Source: Pyrodictium sp. (lineage in GTDB: Archaea > Thermoproteota > Thermoprotei_A > Sulfolobales > Pyrodictiaceae). From it: a DNA stretch of 64,000 bases. Positions within the stretch are counted from its first letter, which is position 1, and the number at the start of each line of letters is the position of its first letter. Below are positions 61,073 to 64,000 of the stretch, one piece after another. The notes below the pieces were generated by a model. That model searched no databases. It saw only the letters and a program-made list of their open reading frames with translations, and was not told where the DNA came from. The position numbers and the translations under genes were made by a program. Location: contig JABXKE010000001.1 of NCBI GenBank assembly GCA_013540595.1, forward strand, positions 19,810-83,809, written 5' to 3'.

Positions 61073-61431
61073 GAAGCATTGTCGTCCCTGTCTTCTGCCT
61101 GATCTTTTAGTTCCGATAGGCGTTGCTCAATCGCGCTAACTACGTCGCTCAAATCGGCGTAAGCTTGCATCGCCTCCTCCAGTATTGCTTTAAGCGCCTT
61201 CACAGCCCTTCCACTACTATCTGACCTAGCCGCTGCTATTACATCATCGAAGTCTGCGCTTCTTAGGTAGGTGGCCAGCATCTGCGGATTGCCGGAAAAG
61301 GCATCGAACTTGTATTTATCTTCGGCTTTGCCTACGAGTCTTTTGATGTCCTCGGCTACTTGTCTAGGCACATCGGTTGACGCAAGGATGTAATTTACTA
61401 TGTGTCTGAGGAAATCTTTCCTTTTGCCCAC
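61024..61431 (-). CDS. Hypothetical helical protein
   Basis: A 135-residue protein, helical throughout, with a disordered polar tail (AEDRDDNASQPKDNR) that overlaps the end of the flavoprotein gene by 49 bases. No family is recognised. The promoter would lie in 61432-61520. Confidence 0.5.
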   Translation of the reverse strand: MGKRKDFLRHIVNYILASTDVPRQVAEDIKRLVGKAEDKYKFDAFSGNPQMLATYLRSADFDDVIAAARSDSSGRAVKALKAILEEAMQAYADLSDVVSAIEQRLSELKDQAEDRDDNASQPKDNRLATTPLSPE

Positions 61432-61595
61432 GTTCCATCACCTCATCCTTTCCAGCCTTGCTGTAACCTGCTATATCCTATGTGGATCCCGTTATGAGGC
61501 TATCTGCGATTAGGGGGCAGATACAATAAAATATGATTCTGTCCCTCCACTATATTCTCATAGATGTGGACATAGATGGGGAAAGGTGGTTACGC

Positions 61596-62099
61596 ATGTC
61601 TATGTCGTCTGGGGGTACACGTATTGAAGTCGTGGATGTAAGCATACCGGAAGGTGCTAACATCATCATAGGGCATGCGCATTTTATAAAAACAGTGGAA
61701 GATCTGTATGAGGCGTTAGTAACAAGTGTACCAAATATAAGATTCGGATTGGCGTTTTGCGAGGCGAGCCAGAAGAGGCTCATACGCCACGAAGGTAATG
61801 ATGAAGAGCTAAGGAAAGCAGCCATAGAAACAGCCAAGAAGATAGGTGCTGGCCACTTATTCGTGATCTACATTCGAGACGCTTGGCCTATCAACGTGCT
61901 AAATGCGATTAAGAACGTGCAGGAGGTTGTTACTATCTATGCGGCAACGGCTAATCCGCTGCAGGTGATAGTCGCAGAGACTAATCAGGGGCGTGCAGTA
62001 TTGGGTGTTGTAGACGGGTACACGCCATTAGGTGTTGAGGGCGACGAGGATATAGCGGAGAGGCGATCATTCCTGAGGAAGATTGGTTACAAGAAATAA
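61596..62099 (+). CDS. Adenosine-specific kinase-like protein (DUF355)
   Basis: A protein of 167 residues matching PF04008. Family landmarks are [45 protein letters not shown] and [13 protein letters not shown]. Structures of this family bind adenosine nucleotides, but the physiological role is unclear. ATG 61596 is chosen because AGGTGG lies 7 bases upstream and the TATA box (61524-61533) fits a downstream start. An ATG at 61533 lies inside the TATA box. Confidence 0.85.
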   Translation: MSMSSGGTRIEVVDVSIPEGANIIIGHAHFIKTVEDLYEALVTSVPNIRFGLAFCEASQKRLIRHEGNDEELRKAAIETAKKIGAGHLFVIYIRDAWPINVLNAIKNVQEVVTIYAATANPLQVIVAETNQGRAVLGVVDGYTPLGVEGDEDIAERRSFLRKIGYKK

Positions 62100-62100
62100 C

Positions 62101-62193
62101 GCTGCTTCTTCATATCTCCTTTTCCCGATCTTATGGGAGAAAAGCATCAATGCTAGCCCCCAGGTGCTTTTCTTCTCTGCTGAACAGCAGCGA
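62101..62193 (+). other. Structured segment after the DUF355 gene
   Basis: CGCTGCT (62101-62107) can pair with AGCAGCG (62187-62193). A perfect 9-bp arm AGAAAAGCA (62139-62147) pairs with TGCTTTTCT (62166-62174) inside it. A CTGCTG/CAGCAG palindrome lies at 62178-62191. It may be a terminator, a 3' UTR structure or an unassigned small RNA. Confidence 0.4.
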
Positions 62194-62262
62194 AAACCTC
62201 TGCGTTAATGTAAACCTGCTCAAGCAATACTAAAATGTAGGTAACACAGCAGGACAGAGGGG

Positions 62263-62742
62263 GTGCACGCTCTGCCTCCAATCATAATAGAATACTACCG
62301 AGAGGCCGAGCTTAGCCTAGGAAAGAAAGTGAGGCTAACAGCCCTTACGCTTGAACGGGTTGAAGAAAGATCATTGGATGAGGACATAATAGATGTGGTG
62401 GCTGAGCTGAAGGAAAGGTACAAGAATACGCCCAACTATGTTGTGATTGTTAAAAGAAGCGTAGAGGGTAGGGCGGAGGAGTTCAGCATTATTAGCACCC
62501 TTAGAGGACCACTTATACTCCTTTATCCTGTGCCTGCCTTGCTGAAGGAGGTTGTCCTACTCAGCAAAAGCTCGTCGAATGATGCTCAGAGCAACATCTC
62601 TAATGAGAAGAGATACAAGGTGCGAGGCAACTACTACGTGTTCGCCGGTAGAGTGGAAGTCGAGGACAACGTGCAAGGCCTCATGCTGATAACAGATCGA
62701 GGGCCACGTATACTCATGCTTAACAGCGACTTGGAGACGTGA
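62263..62742 (+). CDS. Hypothetical alpha/beta protein
   Basis: A 159-residue protein with KVRLTALTLERVEERSLDED, NYVVIVKRSVEGRAEEFSII and a C-terminal beta part (NYYVFAGRVEVEDNVQGLML). It starts at GTG 62263 with GAGGGGG directly upstream. I do not recognise it. The segment 70-130 suggests a small ligand-binding domain. Confidence 0.55.
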   Translation: MHALPPIIIEYYREAELSLGKKVRLTALTLERVEERSLDEDIIDVVAELKERYKNTPNYVVIVKRSVEGRAEEFSIISTLRGPLILLYPVPALLKEVVLLSKSSSNDAQSNISNEKRYKVRGNYYVFAGRVEVEDNVQGLMLITDRGPRILMLNSDLET

Positions 62743-62814
62743 GGGGTAAGGTGATTCCCGCATATATTTGCAAACTTTGTTTCTAGAGGCCAGATAAGGC
62801 GTATCGTGGAGCCA

Positions 62815-62865
62815 GTGATGAAAGACTCCAAATGCGATTTGATGAGCGTGCTCCACCCCTACTGA
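62815..62865 (+). ncRNA. C/D box sRNA candidate
   Basis: A perfect box C GTGATGA (62815-62821), a 12-base guide, a D'-like GCGA (62834-62837), a perfect C' TTGATGA (62839-62845), a 16-base guide and box D CTGA (62862-62865) are present. A TATA box (62761-62770) lies about 50 bases upstream. An inverted repeat GTGGAGC/GCTCCAC (62806-62812 and 62849-62855) offers a competing stem. Confidence 0.55.
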
Positions 62866-62893
62866 GAGCGCATTATGCATTGGTCCAACATGC

Positions 62894-63235
62894 CTAACCG
62901 ACGTCGCGCTCTCTATCACTGCCCAGCTTGGCTTCCCATACGATACCTTCTATCTCTTCTCTTACAAGCTCAGATACATAGTCGCTATGGATGCGTTTAG
63001 CGTGGAGGTAGAAGCCACGCTTCGTGAAAGGTCCTCGTCCGCATACCTTGCATCTTAGTATCCCGTTGCTGTCTTCGCGAAGCTGAGTTGCTATCCGGGA
63101 GATCAGATCAGGTATGCGTTCTCTGAGCGCTGTAGGAAGCACGCTGTCATCGTATTTCATACCTACGGCTCCTCTTAGGACGACCTCAACGAGTTTTTCG
63201 ATAAGAGCGTTTAAACGTACACTTCCCCTCTTCAT
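62894..63235 (-). CDS. Single C2H2 zinc-finger protein
   Basis: A 113-residue protein with one C2H2-type finger near residues 62-84 (CKVCGRGPF ... HAKRIHSDY) preceded by a helical region. Single-finger proteins of this type are common in crenarchaea and often act as transcription factors or recruiters. Its start overlaps the upstream gene by 4 bases. Confidence 0.7.
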   Translation of the reverse strand: MKRGSVRLNALIEKLVEVVLRGAVGMKYDDSVLPTALRERIPDLISRIATQLREDSNGILRCKVCGRGPFTKRGFYLHAKRIHSDYVSELVREEIEGIVWEAKLGSDRERDVG

Positions 63236-63741
63236 GTCTCACCAGCTCTTGGAGGAATTGCTAACATAAGCAAGCCTACAGCTTTTAGGAGATTGACGTC
63301 ACCCTTCCTGATAGCCTCTTCAACGTAGTTCCTCAGCTCCTCGTCGCTCTTTAGCATATCTGACAGCTCCATTACCACCTCAGCTAGGTTCTCCCTTCTT
63401 GCACCCCCATTAAGCAAGTACTCCAGCAATTGATGAAATCCCTCCTCGCCTAGCTCCTCAACTATTTCTGGAGGTGCGCGAGCCTTCAAACTTGCATAGT
63501 ATGCTGCATTTTCGTAGTAGGGGAGCTCGCTTAGCTGGACAATTTTGGCCAAAGTTTCGTAATACTCTTCCAAGCATGCTCCGCACGTTAGTCCGAGCTT
63601 AGCGAGCATACTGTACACTGATGCAAAGTACACGGCATCTTCAATGAGTTCAAGTAGGCTAATCCGTTCGTCAATTCCCGGAAAGCTATGAACTGCTCTA
63701 AGATTTACGTCCTCTGCCTCTGCATACAAAGCTGCTCCCAT
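63232..63741 (-). CDS. Hypothetical helical protein upstream of the zinc-finger gene
   Basis: A 169-residue, almost wholly helical protein (LLELIEDAVYFASVYSMLAK, EEYYETLAKIVQLSEL) with a single TCGAC pair of cysteines near residues 53-56. It forms an operon with the zinc-finger gene (ATGA overlap) and may be its partner. A minus-strand TATA AATATATAAT lies at 63808-63817. Confidence 0.6.
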   Translation of the reverse strand: MGAALYAEAEDVNLRAVHSFPGIDERISLLELIEDAVYFASVYSMLAKLGLTCGACLEEYYETLAKIVQLSELPYYENAAYYASLKARAPPEIVEELGEEGFHQLLEYLLNGGARRENLAEVVMELSDMLKSDEELRNYVEEAIRKGDVNLLKAVGLLMLAIPPRAGET

Positions 63742-63807
63742 AAAACACCTCTCTGCAACAACGGGTCTAGATTGAGGTGTTGAGCTGGTAAGACTTAGCT
63801 CTAAGCA

Positions 63808-63817
63808 TTATATATTG
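63808..63817. promoter_or_regulatory. TATA box upstream of the 63741 gene
   Basis: ATTATATATT is symmetrical and can serve either strand. On the minus strand it predicts transcription from about 63786. Confidence 0.5.
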
Positions 63818-63840
63818 GCCTCTCTTAGAACCTTAGGCAA

Positions 63841-63896
63841 TCAGCTGGACTAGGAAACGTCATAGCGTGACACTCTGACCGGGTCTATCTCATCAC
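63841..63896 (-). ncRNA. C/D box sRNA candidate
   Basis: On the minus strand a perfect box C GTGATGA (63896-63890), a 12-base guide, D'-like CAGA (63877-63874), a degenerate C' (63864-63858), a 13-base guide and box D CTGA (63844-63841) occur in order. No terminal stem is clear. The remaining 63742-64000 shows no protein gene. Confidence 0.4.
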
Positions 63897-64000
63897 GTTT
63901 GTTCTAATCGCCTGGCTTTTCGGCAGAGACGAGGGCGTTTTAACGTTGTCGCTGCTTTGGCATCGGGTAGAAAGCTCAGCCCAGATGTTTGCGGAAGGGG

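Noticed and set aside
1..64000. A CRISPR array, prophage or integrated plasmid
   Set aside because: No regularly spaced repeats, cas genes, integrase or tRNA-borne attachment site were seen; the single TnpB element is the only mobile DNA.
63742..64000. A protein gene at the right end of the window
   Set aside because: No frame with a start codon, ribosome binding site and recognisable sequence is open to the end on either strand.

Overview
The window is chromosomal DNA of a hyperthermophilic crenarchaeon (Thermoproteota), most likely of the order Desulfurococcales and possibly near the Pyrodictiaceae. The archaeal traits visible are archaeal-type ribosomal proteins (eL14, eL19, eL32, eL34, eS4), RNase P protein Rpp29, archaeal adenylate kinase, Cbf5, aRF1, PCNA, Hjc, PINA, XPB, an Rpo13-like RNA polymerase subunit, a Ced-type DNA-import cluster, TATA-box promoters, many TTG and GTG starts, and several candidate C/D box sRNAs. 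The species is an inference; no rRNA gene is present to settle it.

Layout. 0-5 kb: the start of gatA, a cysteine-free MetE-like protein, a ubiquitin-like sulfur carrier overlapping a TtuA-type tRNA thiolase, two small membrane proteins, and a TnpB-only insertion element with a divergent 49-codon gene. 5-11.5 kb: Rnl3-type RNA ligase, YdjM-like membrane protein, SDR, a TusA pair, cbf5, an RsmC-like methyltransferase, tRNA-Ser(GGA) and a SufS-like desulfurase. 11.5-28.6 kb: one long minus-strand ribosomal superoperon running from uL3 (27.3 kb) to eL14 (11.5 kb), with secY, adkA, the DUF106 insertase, cmk and rnp1 embedded. uL2 and uS19 are missing from their usual place between uL23 and uL22 and lie about 10 kb upstream with their own promoters. 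The gap they left holds a strong stem structure and a hairpin in the uL22 leader. Just upstream of the superoperon is a self-contained 28-codon gene with TATA box, ribosome binding site and terminator.

28.6-35.7 kb: a C/D sRNA candidate, a YkgJ-like cysteine-cluster protein, a MoxR/VWA pair, a methyltransferase, uS19 and uL2. 35.8-44 kb: a Ced-type DNA import island (CedB-, CedA2-, CedA- and CedA1-like genes) in one unit with an Lhr-family helicase, and divergently a second, polytopic HerA-type ATPase. 44-64 kb: information-processing genes (Rpo13, PCNA, XPB, Hjc with PINA, aRF1), an AbrB-ACT regulator, Mrp, an HTH-phosphoribosyltransferase regulator, a geranylgeranyl-reductase-like flavoprotein, an adenosine-specific kinase-like protein and about a dozen small crenarchaeal proteins of unknown function.

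The genes cohere around translation, RNA modification and sulfur transfer (SAMP, TtuA, TusA, SufS, Mrp), and DNA uptake and repair (Ced, Lhr, Hjc, PINA, XPB, PCNA). The strongest leads for new biology are the Ced-helicase-ATPase island with its visible CedA1/CedA paralogy, the 28-codon gene ahead of the ribosomal operon, the structured RNA where uL2-uS19 was lost, and the TnpB element with its divergent mini-gene.
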